From contig JAGRGY010000031.1 in the NCBI GenBank assembly GCA_020445255.1, forward strand, positions 102,804-166,803: a stretch of DNA of 64,000 nt, given 5' to 3'. Shown here in pieces: positions 8,634-18,357 of the stretch; position 1 is the stretch's first letter, and each line of letters starts with the position of its first letter. A model generated the notes under the pieces. That model saw nothing but the letters and a program-made list of their open reading frames with translations, had not been told where the DNA came from and did not search any database. A program made the translations under genes and the position numbers. Origin of the DNA: Gammaproteobacteria bacterium. GTDB taxonomy: Bacteria; Pseudomonadota; Gammaproteobacteria; Chromatiales; Chromatiaceae.

Positions 8634-10085
8634 TCACAGCGCGATCGTCAGATCGAGCTTCGCGTGACCGCTGAGCAGCACATCGGCGACGATGGCCTCA
8701 TCGGTCAACCAGAGTGACTTGAGGTCGAGTTGCAGGGCGCTGAAATCCAACGTGCCGCGCGTATCGATCGGGATCTGCGTGTCCTGCTGAAACAGCGCCA
8801 ACAGGCGTCGGAACGCGGCCACCTCGGACTTCAGTCTGTCGATCCCCGCCACCCCTTTCCACAGTTCCCTGTCGTCGAGCCAGGCATCCACCTGGTCGAG
8901 CACGTCGTCGATCGGCTTTTCGAATGCATACGCATCACCCCGCGGCGCGGTGCGCTGGCCGCTCAGCCAGATGATGTTCTTCGCCGGCAGCGCCTTGCAG
9001 TCCTGCAGGATCGACAGGTCGGTGCGCCCCGGCACTGGCGCCAGCCGGAAGTTGCCGACACAGCCAGAGACCCGCTGCATCGCCGGATCCGGCAGCAGGT
9101 GTTCGTCGGTGGGAAACAACAGTCGCGCGGGCAGGCGGAACCCGGGTTTCGCGCCCCCCGGCTGCGCCCGCAGGTCCGGTGCTTCGGCGTTGCTGCCGAA
9201 CTGCAGCCAGGGCAGGCCCTCGACCTCACCCTCGAGCGTATAGAACGCGCGGTTGCCGGTGGCACGTCGCCAGACGATCCGCCCCTCCTGGATGCCGAGC
9301 GAGAGCGCGTCACCGAACGCCGCCGGCCGGCGCAGCAGCGCCTCGAAATCACCCGCCTTCGGCAACGCGGCGTTGAACTCCCCGATACCGGCGGCCAACA
9401 CGCCCTCGGCGGCGAGCTTGACGCCGTCGGTCACGCGCGCGGCGATGTCGATGTCCGGCACCTTCGGCACCTGCGGGCCCTTGCCGGACGACAGGAAACG
9501 CCACGCATCGCCGACCACGTTCAGCGCGCCGCCCCCGACATTCGGCTTGAAGCCGCAGCGGAAGCCGGGTGCATCGACCCGCACCTTGCGCAGATCGAAG
9601 ACGACCGCACCGGCGGCCGGCAGCCTCGGCATCACGTCGGCATGCAGGCGGAAATCGACATGCGTCTTCGCCTTGCAGGTGTCGTCGGTCAGGTCCAGCA
9701 GCTGGCGCGAAAAGGTGACGTACACATCCGCCGGGATCGGCACGGTCAGCGCGACATGACCATCCGCACCCGGCTGCAGCGTGATGCCGCCGGCATTCGG
9801 TCGCGCATGGACCTTCACGCCGACATCACCGGCACAGCGCTGGTTTGGCGCGATCTTCTTGCCGTCACAGGTATTGATGACGATCTCGGCACCGGCATTC
9901 GACGCCGCGGCGGATTTTTGAACCAGATCCTCGAGTCCGCCCGCAACGGGAAGCCGGACCGAGAAGCTCAGCTGACTCGGTTCGATGCCGGGCGGCTCAT
10001 CGGCGGTCGACGGCGTCGGGTTTGCGGTATTCGGCCCGAAACCGACCGCGAACAAACCGGCGATCAGGAAAGTCGCGATGCGCAT
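8634..10085 (-). CDS. Exported DUF4403-like protein
   Basis: A 483-residue protein with a signal peptide (residues 1-21) and an N-terminal segment SQLSFSVRLPVAGGLEDLVQ resembling the start of DUF4403 proteins. It is followed by alternating hydrophobic beta strands (VALTVPIPADVYVTFSRQLL) and a C-terminal strand pattern ALQLDLKSLWLTDEAIVADV, also typical of that family. DUF4403 proteins are thought to have a lipid-binding TULIP-like fold; this is family knowledge, not visible here. It converges tightly with the TIR gene (six bases between stops). Function in the envelope, perhaps lipid handling, is inference. Confidence 0.6.
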   Translation of the reverse strand: MRIATFLIAGLFAVGFGPNTANPTPSTADEPPGIEPSQLSFSVRLPVAGGLEDLVQKSAAASNAGAEIVINTCDGKKIAPNQRCAGDVGVKVHARPNAGGITLQPGADGHVALTVPIPADVYVTFSRQLLDLTDDTCKAKTHVDFRLHADVMPRLPAAGAVVFDLRKVRVDAPGFRCGFKPNVGGGALNVVGDAWRFLSSGKGPQVPKVPDIDIAARVTDGVKLAAEGVLAAGIGEFNAALPKAGDFEALLRRPAAFGDALSLGIQEGRIVWRRATGNRAFYTLEGEVEGLPWLQFGSNAEAPDLRAQPGGAKPGFRLPARLLFPTDEHLLPDPAMQRVSGCVGNFRLAPVPGRTDLSILQDCKALPAKNIIWLSGQRTAPRGDAYAFEKPIDDVLDQVDAWLDDRELWKGVAGIDRLKSEVAAFRRLLALFQQDTQIPIDTRGTLDFSALQLDLKSLWLTDEAIVADVLLSGHAKLDLTIAL

Positions 10086-10285
10086 CGCGCCAGCCTATGC
10101 GCATGTGCTGCCCCGCGGCAACCGCCTGCCGCAGCCATTCGGCACCGCGTGAGGCACAGACCACACTGCGGCCACGGCGAACGCCGGCGTGCCGTGAAAC
10201 CTGCATGCAAAAGCGGCGTCGAGACCGCCGCAACCACGAGACCCTGTTGCGGCCGTTCCGTTCCCCCGCGTCGACACAACCGGAT

Positions 10286-11593
10286 CTAGAGCAAACCCGA
10301 AAACAACGTGGCGATGCCGAGAAAGCTGAAGAACCCGGTCACGTCGGTGACTGTCGTCAGCACGATCGATGATGATTGTGCGGGGTCCTGGCCCACCGCC
10401 GTCAGCAGCAGCGGGATCGCGGCACCGAACACGCCGGCGATGACCATCGATACCACCATCGAGATTGCGATCACGCCGGCCAGTCCTTGCGATCCGCTCC
10501 ACAACCAGACCCCGAGCGCCGTGGTCGCCGCGACGGCGATTCCGTTCCAGAACCCCGCCGACATCTCCTTGAACATCACGCGCGGCCAATGACGGGTGCG
10601 GATCTCGCGCAGCGCCAGGCCACGCATCGTCACCGCGAGCGCCTGTGCGCCGGTGTTGCCCGACTGTCCGGCGACCACCGGCAGCAACACGGCCAGTGCC
10701 GTGAACTGTGCAATCGTGTTTTCGAACAGGCCGACGACCGCGGCGGCCAGGAACGCGGTCGCCAGGTTGATGTGGAGCCATGGCAATCGCTTGCGCACGG
10801 CAAAAGACGCCTTGGACAGGGCGCGCTCGTCCTTGCTCACACCGACCATGGTCTGCAGAGCGACGGTCGCCTCATCCTCGGCAGCCGCCATCAGGTTGCG
10901 GTAGCGGACCACGCCAATCAGGCGCTCTTCGGCATCGACCACAGGCAGGTCGGTGAGCCGGTACTGCTCGAGGATATCGACGACCTCCTCGCGCGGCGCC
11001 AGCGCGTTGATCACCGCGCGCACCGGGCGCTGGATCTCCTCGAGCCGCGTCGTCGCGGTCGCCGTGGCGAGGTCCTGGATGTCGACCTGGCCTTCCAGAT
11101 GGTTGTCGGCATCGACGACGAACAGCCTGCGCGTGCCGCGCCGGCGCAGTGCGCGGACACGGGCCAGCGCCTCGCGCACCGTGGTATCGGCACGCAACAG
11201 CAGCATGCGCGGATCCATCAGTGCACCGGCGCTGTCGGCGGGATAGGACAGGATTGCGCGCAGTTCGTCGGCCTCGGTCTGCGCAAGCAGCGCGAGGTAA
11301 GGCTCGCGGCCTTCGACGTCGCGCATCGCCAGCATCGCCGCCGCGCGCGTCGGTTCCACGCTGCGCAGCACCTCGGCGGCCTGGTCGTGCGACAGCGCAT
11401 CGATGGCGCGGATCGCGATGTCGGGCGACAGGCGCTCCCACACCCACAGCGTCGCCGAGATCGGATGACGGGCGAGCAGCGCCGCCACCTCGGCCGGATC
11501 TTCACGCTCGAGCAGGCGCACGGCGTCGTCCGGATGATGCTCGACCAGGTCGCGCTGCAGGGCATGCACGGCGTTCGCCAGCCCCTGTTTCAT
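10286..11593 (-). CDS. mgtE: Magnesium transporter MgtE
   Basis: A 435-residue protein with the full MgtE layout. An N-terminal superhelical MgtE_N domain lies at about residues 15-125 and a pair of CBS domains at about 135-255 (RRLFVVDADNHLEGQV and LTDLPVVDAEERLIGVV). Five transmembrane helices follow from about 270 to the end, with the pore signature PVVAGQSGNTGAQALAV. MgtE is a Mg2+ channel of the cytoplasmic membrane gated by Mg2+ bound to the cytosolic domains. It is last in a three-gene minus-strand unit, with a one-base gap to the membrane-less MgtE-like gene before it, so the two proteins are almost certainly co-translated. Confidence 0.93.
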   Translation of the reverse strand: MKQGLANAVHALQRDLVEHHPDDAVRLLEREDPAEVAALLARHPISATLWVWERLSPDIAIRAIDALSHDQAAEVLRSVEPTRAAAMLAMRDVEGREPYLALLAQTEADELRAILSYPADSAGALMDPRMLLLRADTTVREALARVRALRRRGTRRLFVVDADNHLEGQVDIQDLATATATTRLEEIQRPVRAVINALAPREEVVDILEQYRLTDLPVVDAEERLIGVVRYRNLMAAAEDEATVALQTMVGVSKDERALSKASFAVRKRLPWLHINLATAFLAAAVVGLFENTIAQFTALAVLLPVVAGQSGNTGAQALAVTMRGLALREIRTRHWPRVMFKEMSAGFWNGIAVAATTALGVWLWSGSQGLAGVIAISMVVSMVIAGVFGAAIPLLLTAVGQDPAQSSSIVLTTVTDVTGFFSFLGIATLFSGLL

Positions 11594-11594
11594 C

Positions 11595-12428
11595 TCAGTG
11601 CTCTCCGGTGTTGCGGTCGCCGCGGCTCGCGCCGCCCACGAACAAGGCGCCGACCGCCATCCAGAAGATCTCGGCCAGCGCGGTGCGCGTCGTCGTCAGC
11701 TCGTGGCGTTCGTTGACATCGGCGACCAGGCTCTCGCCCTCGTCCATGACCCGCGCCCGGCGCAGTACACCCTGGAACACGCCGTTGCGATTGATCACCG
11801 GCAGGTTGTCGTGGGTCAGCCAGGCCGGATGGTTCCTGACCGTCTGCAGGGCGGCGCGCGCGTTGAGCACGAACCGCGGACGCTGCATCAGGTTCTGGAT
11901 CAGGCGCCGATCGGACGCGGCCAGGATGTCAGCGAGTTCGACGACACCGACCAGGTGGCGGTGTTCATCGAGCACGGCGAGCGTCTGGCCGGTGCGATGG
12001 CCGCTGTGACGATAGTGGCGCAGCGCGTCGGAGACGCGGAAATCCGGCGACAGCGTCAACACATCCTCATCGACGAATGCACCAATCACGGTCTCCGAGA
12101 ACCGCAGCCGGAGCCGCAGGCGCGCAGCGAGCGGTCGTGGAAGCTGGGCCAGCAGCATCTGGGTCTGCTTCGCGTCCATCAATCGCAGGGCCGCCACCGC
12201 GGCAAGCATTGGCGTGCGCGCCAGGATCTCGCCGGCCACCGCGGGCGACAGCTGCAGCAGGCAGCGGCTGGCCGAGCCGGGTGCCATCTGTTCGAGCACG
12301 CGGCCGGCCAGCTGGCGCGGCATCGCGCTGAAGATCGCCTCGATGTCGCGCCCGCCGAGACGGGCCATCGTGCGTGCCGCCGCGGCAGGATGCAGTGTGA
12401 TGAATCCGCGTGTGACTGCATCGAGCAT
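11595..12428 (-). CDS. MgtE-like cytosolic protein without membrane domain
   Basis: A 277-residue protein that repeats only the soluble half of MgtE. The MgtE_N-type helical repeats occupy about residues 10-115 (HPAAAARTMARLGGRDIEAI, MPRQLAGRVLEQM), and a CBS pair lies at about 120-245 (VSDALRHYRHSGHRTGQTL, LAVLDEHRHLVGVVE). No pore helices follow. It sits between an MscS-like channel gene and full mgtE, with one-base gaps on both sides. A regulatory subunit that binds Mg2+ or nucleotide and assembles with MgtE or the channel is a reasonable guess but unproven. The reading frame is intact, so it does not look like decay of a duplicated transporter. Confidence 0.75.
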   Translation of the reverse strand: MLDAVTRGFITLHPAAAARTMARLGGRDIEAIFSAMPRQLAGRVLEQMAPGSASRCLLQLSPAVAGEILARTPMLAAVAALRLMDAKQTQMLLAQLPRPLAARLRLRLRFSETVIGAFVDEDVLTLSPDFRVSDALRHYRHSGHRTGQTLAVLDEHRHLVGVVELADILAASDRRLIQNLMQRPRFVLNARAALQTVRNHPAWLTHDNLPVINRNGVFQGVLRRARVMDEGESLVADVNERHELTTTRTALAEIFWMAVGALFVGGASRGDRNTGEH

Positions 12429-12429
12429 C

Positions 12430-13338
12430 TCAGCCCTCCTGGTCCTCGACGATCATCGTGACCCGCTCCAAAAAGACGCGCGCCGGCACCCAGGCCTCTC
12501 CCTGCTCGGTCTCGACGACCACGGCGACCTGGGTAAGCTCGAGGATCTCGCCCTGCAGCTCGCCGACGCTGATCTTCTGACCCGGCCGGTAGTTCTGCCG
12601 GACGTAGTGCGAGGCCATGACATTGCGCACCGCGTCGGCGGCACCGATACCGAACGCGAGCGCGACGCTCGCAAACAGCGCGGCCGCGGCCAGCACGATG
12701 ATGCTGGTGAACATCCCCACGTCCAGGCCGAGCTGGGCGAGACCGAGCAACAGTGCAAAGGCGAGGATCAACCCCGAAACGAGATGACCCAGGGCGATGC
12801 CATGGCGGAAACCGTTGGAATCGGCGACGACCAGGATCAGGTTCCTGACACCGCTGCTGACGAGATAGCCGATGAACAGGATGAACAGACTGATCAACAG
12901 TCCCGGCAGATAGTACAGCAGCTCAAGGACCCAGCGCGCGAAGGTCGTCAGCCCCAGCTGGTCGGCCGCCGCACTCAAGGCATAGGCCAGGATGATCCAG
13001 AACGCCGCGTTGCCGACCAGGTTCGAGATCGACCAGCGCGGCTGTGCGACCTCCTGCCCGGTCCAGCGGTGCACCGCAGAGAGGATGGCATCCAGACCCT
13101 TGCCGAAACGATGGATCAGCCAGCGGGTCGCGACGGCGGCCAGCCAACCAAGCAATAACAGCGCCAGCGCACCCAGCAGATTGGGGAGCAACGTCTTCAA
13201 TGCCTGCATCGACCCGACCAGCAGTTCGTCGAGCCAGCGCCCGGGGTCGTCGATCAGGTTGGCGCCGATGTCAGGCAACGGCGAAGCGGGCGGCTGCGAC
13301 GCAGGGCTGATCGGCGGTACGGTGGTGGGCGCTGCCAT
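12430..13338 (-). CDS. MscS-like mechanosensitive channel
   Basis: A 302-residue membrane protein. A short Pro-rich N terminus precedes hydrophobic helices at about residues 45-70, 108-128, 134-155 and 170-190. The pore helix follows (ALFASVALAFGIGAADAVRN), with the Gly/Ala pattern of MscS TM3. The beta domain then reads RPGQKISVGELQGEILELTQ. The C-terminal domain is short compared with E. coli MscS, ending soon after the beta domain. The start is ATG 13338 with AGAAG upstream; the frame continues further up without homology. It is first in the unit MscS-like/MgtE-like/MgtE, which links tension- or ion-gated flux to Mg2+ uptake in one transcript. Confidence 0.82.
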   Translation of the reverse strand: MAAPTTVPPISPASQPPASPLPDIGANLIDDPGRWLDELLVGSMQALKTLLPNLLGALALLLLGWLAAVATRWLIHRFGKGLDAILSAVHRWTGQEVAQPRWSISNLVGNAAFWIILAYALSAAADQLGLTTFARWVLELLYYLPGLLISLFILFIGYLVSSGVRNLILVVADSNGFRHGIALGHLVSGLILAFALLLGLAQLGLDVGMFTSIIVLAAAALFASVALAFGIGAADAVRNVMASHYVRQNYRPGQKISVGELQGEILELTQVAVVVETEQGEAWVPARVFLERVTMIVEDQEG

Positions 13339-13650
13339 AGTGCTTCTCGCGCGGAAGTGCCGAGCGGGTAGGTGATCATCTTTACCCGGATGCCGAGGCC
13401 TGCGCAATCGCACGCTGTCCGACAGGGGACCGGCGTCGCGCGCCGCCCGTCATCGGCAACGGGAAACGCATGTGACGCGCAGCGGATCAAACCGGACGGG
13501 CAGCGCTGGCAGCGAACATGCGCGCCACGAACGCGGATATCGCAAGCGGTGGAATTCGCATGCACGGCCGGTCCGGAAAGCGGTCGCGGCGGCCTACCGG
13601 CAGAAATCGGTGCGCCAGCGGCGCTTGCCCCGCTGGGAGGAACGTGCGGG
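13339..13650. other. Intergenic stretch
   Basis: About 310 bases between the MscS-like gene start and the stop of the metallo-beta-lactamase-fold gene, both on the minus strand. It should carry the promoter of the three-gene channel unit and the end of the upstream transcript. I see no gene, clear hairpin with a T run, or repeat. Confidence 0.4.
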
Positions 13651-14622
13651 TCAGAACTGCTCCGCCTCCACCTCCAGATAGGCCCTGCTGACGTGCGCCC
13701 CGAGGCGCACCGCAAACCCCTCCCACGAGCGGAACGACGACACTGCATCGCTGACGGCAGGCTTCATCTCGTAGTCGGCAAGTCCCGCGTCGTACAGCTT
13801 GCGCACCGTGCCGAGCAGGGTGTCGAGGTAGGTCCGGTACGCGACGAGCGCCCGCCTGCCGCCGATCGGACCGTGGCCGGGAATGTAGTGCGCAACGTCC
13901 ATCGCCAGCAGCCTGTCGATCGCGGCGACGTTGCCTGCAAAGCTCGAGTCCGCCTCCATCAGGCCCAGCAGACCGTTCCGCACGACATCGCCGGTGAACA
14001 CGACGTGTCTCTCGACGACCTCGATCATGATGTCGTTGTCGGTGTGCGCACGCCCGGGATGGTGGATGCGGAACGTCGTGTCGCCGATCACGACCTCGTC
14101 ACCGTCTACGACCGTGCGGGTCGGTGCGACGACGGTTCGCCCGTCGGCTGTACCGTTCGTCAAGCGCTCGATCTGTTCCAGCCAACGTGCTCCATCGGCA
14201 CCTTCGACACGCGCCTTCATCGCCGGGTGGGCATAGATCTCGACATCCGGGTAGACCCGCCTGATTCCCTCGTTGCCCAGCCAGTGATCGCCATGCGCAT
14301 GCGAGTCGAATACTGCGACCACGGGCTTACCCATCGCCGCGTTCACCTCGGCCGCGACCCGCTCGCCGGCCCAGGCACTGCCGCCCGGATCGAACACGAC
14401 GGCGCCATCGGCGGTGTCCACGAGGACGACGTTGTTGCGAAACCCGCGGTTGTGCTCGTCGGGCAGGCCGAGCGGCCCGTAGATGACGTATACCCCGTCG
14501 GTGACCGCCACCGGCGTGAACGGGGGGGTGTCGGCACCTGCCGCACCGCTCGACGCAGCGACCGATGCGGTGACCAGCAGCGTGGCGCGAAGCGCCTGCA
14601 ACGCCCGGGAATCTCGGTTCAT
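13651..14622 (-). CDS. Exported metallo-beta-lactamase-fold hydrolase
   Basis: A protein of 323 residues with a signal peptide ending near AAGADTPP (about residue 31). The zinc signature HAHGDH is at residues 108-113 (H108, H110, D112, H113). A later His in HHPGRAHTDND, the Asp in VVFTGDVV and the His in YIPGHGPIGG complete the usual dinuclear zinc site. The class resembles SoxH/quinoprotein-relay-type and CcrA-like periplasmic hydrolases rather than RNases. ATG 14622 is chosen because it sits directly before the signal peptide and follows GAGGTGATCGACC. The small exported protein gene lies immediately upstream on the same strand (75 bases), so both may be expressed together. Substrate unknown. 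Confidence 0.83.
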   Translation of the reverse strand: MNRDSRALQALRATLLVTASVAASSGAAGADTPPFTPVAVTDGVYVIYGPLGLPDEHNRGFRNNVVLVDTADGAVVFDPGGSAWAGERVAAEVNAAMGKPVVAVFDSHAHGDHWLGNEGIRRVYPDVEIYAHPAMKARVEGADGARWLEQIERLTNGTADGRTVVAPTRTVVDGDEVVIGDTTFRIHHPGRAHTDNDIMIEVVERHVVFTGDVVRNGLLGLMEADSSFAGNVAAIDRLLAMDVAHYIPGHGPIGGRRALVAYRTYLDTLLGTVRKLYDAGLADYEMKPAVSDAVSSFRSWEGFAVRLGAHVSRAYLEVEAEQF

Positions 14623-14697
14623 CGGTCGATCACCTCTGTGTGCCGATACCGGCAAGCATGGACACACAGGCGTCCCGCCGCCAATCGAATCCGGCGT

Positions 14698-15027
14698 TCA
14701 GCAATCGTCATCGGACGCCACCACGCCGTCCTCCTGGACGTGCCGCGTGCGGATGAACATCATGTGATCGATGCGTTCGAACTGCTCGTCGAGCGCGCGG
14801 TCCACGACGTCCTCGTCCAGCCCGTCGAAGATGGTCACCCGACCACGGTGTTCGGCGAGCAGCACGGCCTTGCTCGGATTCAGCAACGCATCGTGGTAAT
14901 AGTCGCCGTCATCGGCGGCCGCGGCCTGCCCGATCCCCGTTGTCACCAGGGCGACGGCAACGATCCATTGATAAGTACGATTGCTGTTCGGATTCCGGAC
15001 ATTGATGGTGCTGGCTTGCGTCTGCAT
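14698..15027 (-). CDS. Small exported protein (intact paralogue of the amber-interrupted gene)
   Basis: A 109-residue protein with an N-terminal hydrophobic segment (WIVAVALVTTGIGQAAA, about residues 22-38) that looks like a signal peptide, then a mature part of about 70 residues. The mature part carries KAVLLAEHRGRVTIFDGLDE and ALDEQFERIDHMMFIRT. The second motif is where the copy at 2098-2571 has a TAG in place of the Gln. AGGAGATCG lies just before the ATG. The C terminus is acidic and ends in Cys. I do not recognise the family. The conserved core suggests a short helical periplasmic protein, and its neighbour is the exported metallo-beta-lactamase-fold enzyme. Confidence 0.7.
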   Translation of the reverse strand: MQTQASTINVRNPNSNRTYQWIVAVALVTTGIGQAAAADDGDYYHDALLNPSKAVLLAEHRGRVTIFDGLDEDVVDRALDEQFERIDHMMFIRTRHVQEDGVVASDDDC

Positions 15028-15266
15028 GGTTGCGATCTCCTCGGTTCTGCCTGTTGACCTGGCAGGTGCCTGGGCGCGGATCCCGACCCTTTTTCGGCGA
15101 ATCTGGGTCGGTCCTCGTTGTAGGCCTGCTGCCGCCTGACCTAAGGTTTATGCAGCAGTCGCCGGTGCGACCTGAGCGAACCCCAATGCTTTGAAAACCC
15201 TTTCCTAACGAAAATATTTTGTTTAATAATCATGCATTTAATTCATCACAACGGGGGGCGCTGACG

Positions 15267-16985
15267 GTGCAGCAGGCGAACGGCGAAGCACCATTGGCTC
15301 CGCCCAGCCTCGTGATCGCGGGCTGGACGCTCGAGGAGGAGCGCCACTGCCTGGTGCGCAACGCCGAAGAGCGCCGACTCGAACCAAAGGCCACTCGCCT
15401 GCTCGGCCACCTGGCGCGGCACGCCGGCCAGCCGCTCAGTCGCGAAGAACTGCTGAAGACGATCTGGTCCGACATGGTCGTCGGCGATGAGGCGCTGACG
15501 ACGGCGATCAACAAGATCCGGCGGGCATTCGACGACGACCGGCGTGATCCGAAGGTCATCGAGACCATTCCGAAGATGGGCTACCGGCTGATCGCCCCGG
15601 TCGTGCAGATCCGCCCCGCAGACGCCCGACCGGATGTTGCCGCACCGCAGCAATTCACGCCGCCGGCTGCCCCGCACCCTCCGCCGGAGGTGCGCGGCAA
15701 GGCCAGGGCGCTGACCTCAGCCGTCCTCGGCCTGCTGCTGGCAGGCATGTTCGTCGCCTGGCAGCTGATGCCCGACCGCACCGACACGGCACCGCCCGCT
15801 CCAGCGCCGGGGGGTGATGCGATCCCGGTCGTCAGCGTGCAGTCGTTCGAGGTACTCGGCGATGATCCGGCGCAGCAGTATCTCGCGCGTGGCATCACCG
15901 CCGACCTGATCACCCAGCTGTCGCGGCTGTCCGGCCTGCAGGCCGTCGGCGCGACCGCCGAACCGGACACCGCTGATGGCGCCGATCGCCGGCCGGAGGG
16001 GAATCGCTATCGGGTCTGGGGGGCCGTCCACCGTGCCGGCCGATCGCTCGACATCGAGGTCCATCTCGTTGAATCGGCTTCGGGGCGTCAGCTCTGGGTA
16101 CAGCGTTATCAGCGGCCGTTCGACGATCTGTTCGATATCCAGCAAAGCATCGGCACCCAACTGGCCGCTGCACTGTCGCTGCGTCTGAACGAAACGGAAC
16201 TCCGGCGCATCGCCCACCGTTACACGAATTCAGTCGATGCCTATGACCTGTTCCTGCGGGCACAGTCCGAACTGCTCGTCCGCGGTGCTTCGAACAACAC
16301 GCGCGCACGCGACCTCTACCTGCAGGCGGTTACGCTGGATCCGTCGTTCGCGCGGGCATATGGGGGGCTGGCACTGATCTATGCGGGCAACTACCGCAAC
16401 CAGTGGGACGGCGGCGACCGGGAACACGAACTGAACCAGGCGTTGAAGTTCGCCAACTCGGCGAAGCAGATCGACCCGACCCTGCCCGAGATCCATTGGG
16501 TGCTCGGCTACGTGAAGACGCAGCAACGCCATCACGACGAGGCGGTGGGTCATCTCGACGAGGCGTTGAGACTGGACCCGCGGTTCGCCGATGCGCTGGC
16601 GCTCAAGGGCGGCATCATGACGTACACGGGCCATCCGGCGAAAACCATTACCCTGCTGCGCGAGGCAATGCGCCTGAACCCTGCGGCGGGCTACCTGTAT
16701 TTCATGACGCTCGGGCGCGCCTACTTTTTTCTCAACGACCCGGACCAGGCACTGATCAACCTGCGCGAGGCCCTGTCGCGCAACCCCGTGAGTCTCGAGG
16801 TGCGCGTCTACCTCGCGGCGGCGCTGCAGCTCGCGGGTGAGCGGGAGGACGCCGAGTGGCAGGCAGAGGAGATCCGCTCCATCGACCCCGACTTCAGGAT
16901 CTCCCGGATGCTCGAGACCTATCCGCTGGTGGACGGGGCGGAAATCACGCAGCTGTCTGCGGCGCTGGTGGAACTCGGATTCTGA
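15267..16985 (+). CDS. Membrane-anchored winged-helix regulator with TPR repeats
   Basis: A protein of 572 residues with the same plan as the gene at 3826-5595. The winged helix spans residues 15-113 (ERRLEPKATRLLGHLA, LSREELLKTIW, wing IPKMGYRLIA). A Pro-rich linker is followed by one transmembrane helix (149-167), a module starting VVSVQSFEVLG...YLARGITADLITQLSRLSGL, and TPR-like repeats with ALRLDPRFADALALKG and similar units. GTG 15267 is preferred because GGGGGG lies about seven bases upstream; TTG 15219 is the alternative and would add 16 residues. It is divergent from the small exported protein gene, which may be a target. Signal unknown. Confidence 0.83.
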   Translation: MQQANGEAPLAPPSLVIAGWTLEEERHCLVRNAEERRLEPKATRLLGHLARHAGQPLSREELLKTIWSDMVVGDEALTTAINKIRRAFDDDRRDPKVIETIPKMGYRLIAPVVQIRPADARPDVAAPQQFTPPAAPHPPPEVRGKARALTSAVLGLLLAGMFVAWQLMPDRTDTAPPAPAPGGDAIPVVSVQSFEVLGDDPAQQYLARGITADLITQLSRLSGLQAVGATAEPDTADGADRRPEGNRYRVWGAVHRAGRSLDIEVHLVESASGRQLWVQRYQRPFDDLFDIQQSIGTQLAAALSLRLNETELRRIAHRYTNSVDAYDLFLRAQSELLVRGASNNTRARDLYLQAVTLDPSFARAYGGLALIYAGNYRNQWDGGDREHELNQALKFANSAKQIDPTLPEIHWVLGYVKTQQRHHDEAVGHLDEALRLDPRFADALALKGGIMTYTGHPAKTITLLREAMRLNPAAGYLYFMTLGRAYFFLNDPDQALINLREALSRNPVSLEVRVYLAAALQLAGEREDAEWQAEEIRSIDPDFRISRMLETYPLVDGAEITQLSAALVELGF

Positions 16986-17088
16986 GCAGCGCAAGGATCT
17001 GTCCGGATGCAGTGCATCGCTCGCCCACTCGCGCCACTTCGGATCGGTGCGACACCGGGTAAAGCGGGGACGCCCTGTCCGGGCGCGG

Positions 17089-18357
17089 TCAGCTCTGGCT
17101 GATGGTCGCTTCCTGACCGAGCATCGCGGCGGTAACCAGCACCACGCCGTTGGGCGTGACGCGAAAGCGTGCGGCATCCGCCGCGCGGTCTTCACCGATC
17201 ACTGTGCCGGGCGGCAGCCGGCAGCCGCGATCGATGATCGCGCGCCGGATTCGGCAGTGGCGTCCCACCTCGACCTCCGGCAGCAACACCGATGCGTTGA
17301 CCGTGCCGTAGGAATGGATGCGCACGTTCGAGAACAGCAGCGAATCGACGACGGCAGAGCCCGAGATCACGCAGCCGGCCGAGACGACCGAATCGAGCGC
17401 CTTGCCCTCGCGGTCGGGATCACGGAACACGAACTTGGCCGACGGCAGCTGCTGGTGATAGGTGCGGATCGGCCAGTCACGGTCGTACAGGTTCAGCTCG
17501 GGGTCGACGCTGACCAGTTCCATGTTGGCCTCGTAGAACGAATCGAGCGTGCCGACGTCGCGCCAGTAGGGCTGGCGGCCCGTTTCCTCGTCGAGAAACG
17601 GGTAGGCGAACACGCGATGGTCATCGATGATCGACGGAATGATGTCGCGGCCGAAATCGTGCGCCGACCCCATGTCGCGGGCGTCCTCCTCGAGCTTGCG
17701 GAACAGGAAGTCGGTGTTGAACACGTAGTTGCCCATCGACGCCAGCGCGATGTCGGGCGTGCCGGGCATCGCCTGAGGTTCGGCCGGCTTTTCGTCGAAG
17801 CGGCGCACGCGGAAGTCGTCATCGACACCCATGACACCAAATCCCCTTGCGTCGTCGAGCGAGACGCCGACACAGGCGACCGTCAGGTCCGCCTGCTTCT
17901 GCTCGTGGTAGGCCAGCAACGCGCCGTAATCCATCTTGTAGACATGGTCGCCCGACAGCACCAGCACATGTTTTGGCAGCAGCGTGCGTACGATGTCGAG
18001 GTTCTGGTAGAGGGCGTCGGCAGTGCCTTTGTACCAGTCACCGGTCGTGCGCTGCGAGGCCGGCAGCACCTCGATGAACTCGCCGAGATCGCGCTGAAAG
18101 AAACTCCAGCCCTCGGTCAGATGGCGGATCAGCGAATGCGATTTGTACTGCGTCAGCACGCCGATGCGGCGGATGCCGGAATTGATGCAGTTGGAAAGCG
18201 GAAAGTCGATCAGACGGTACTTGCCGCCGAAGTACAGTGCCGGCTTGGCGCGCCGCTCGGTCAGTTCGTGCAGGCGCGATCCGCGCCCTCCCGCCAGCAC
18301 CAGCGCCAGCGTGTTGCGCGTCAGTTGATCGAGATAGCGTGGGTTGTCGACATGCAC
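17089..18357 (-). CDS. glgC: Glucose-1-phosphate adenylyltransferase (ADP-glucose pyrophosphorylase)
   Basis: A protein of 422 residues that makes ADP-glucose from ATP and glucose 1-phosphate, the committed step of glycogen synthesis. Visible signatures are [11 protein letters not shown] near the N terminus (nucleotide loop), [16 protein letters not shown] (activator/substrate region), [22 protein letters not shown], and YWRDVGT. A left-handed beta-helix follows with hexapeptide-type repeats near the end. The start is GTG 18357, since AGGAGG stands nine bases upstream and the family N terminus begins there; the open frame before it has no homology. It converges on the winged-helix regulator. 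No other glycogen gene is adjacent, but glucose metabolism genes lie at 48-58 kb. Confidence 0.95.
   Translation of the reverse strand: MHVDNPRYLDQLTRNTLALVLAGGRGSRLHELTERRAKPALYFGGKYRLIDFPLSNCINSGIRRIGVLTQYKSHSLIRHLTEGWSFFQRDLGEFIEVLPASQRTTGDWYKGTADALYQNLDIVRTLLPKHVLVLSGDHVYKMDYGALLAYHEQKQADLTVACVGVSLDDARGFGVMGVDDDFRVRRFDEKPAEPQAMPGTPDIALASMGNYVFNTDFLFRKLEEDARDMGSAHDFGRDIIPSIIDDHRVFAYPFLDEETGRQPYWRDVGTLDSFYEANMELVSVDPELNLYDRDWPIRTYHQQLPSAKFVFRDPDREGKALDSVVSAGCVISGSAVVDSLLFSNVRIHSYGTVNASVLLPEVEVGRHCRIRRAIIDRGCRLPPGTVIGEDRAADAARFRVTPNGVVLVTAAMLGQEATISQS

Noticed and set aside
11595..12428. The membrane-less MgtE-like gene as a truncated pseudogene
   Set aside because: The frame is intact, has its own domain boundaries, and is coupled by one-base gaps on both sides, which suggests a functional product.
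17071..17085. Hairpin CGCCC TGTCC GGGCG between the regulator and glgC stops as a terminator
   Set aside because: Only five base pairs and no T run on either side.
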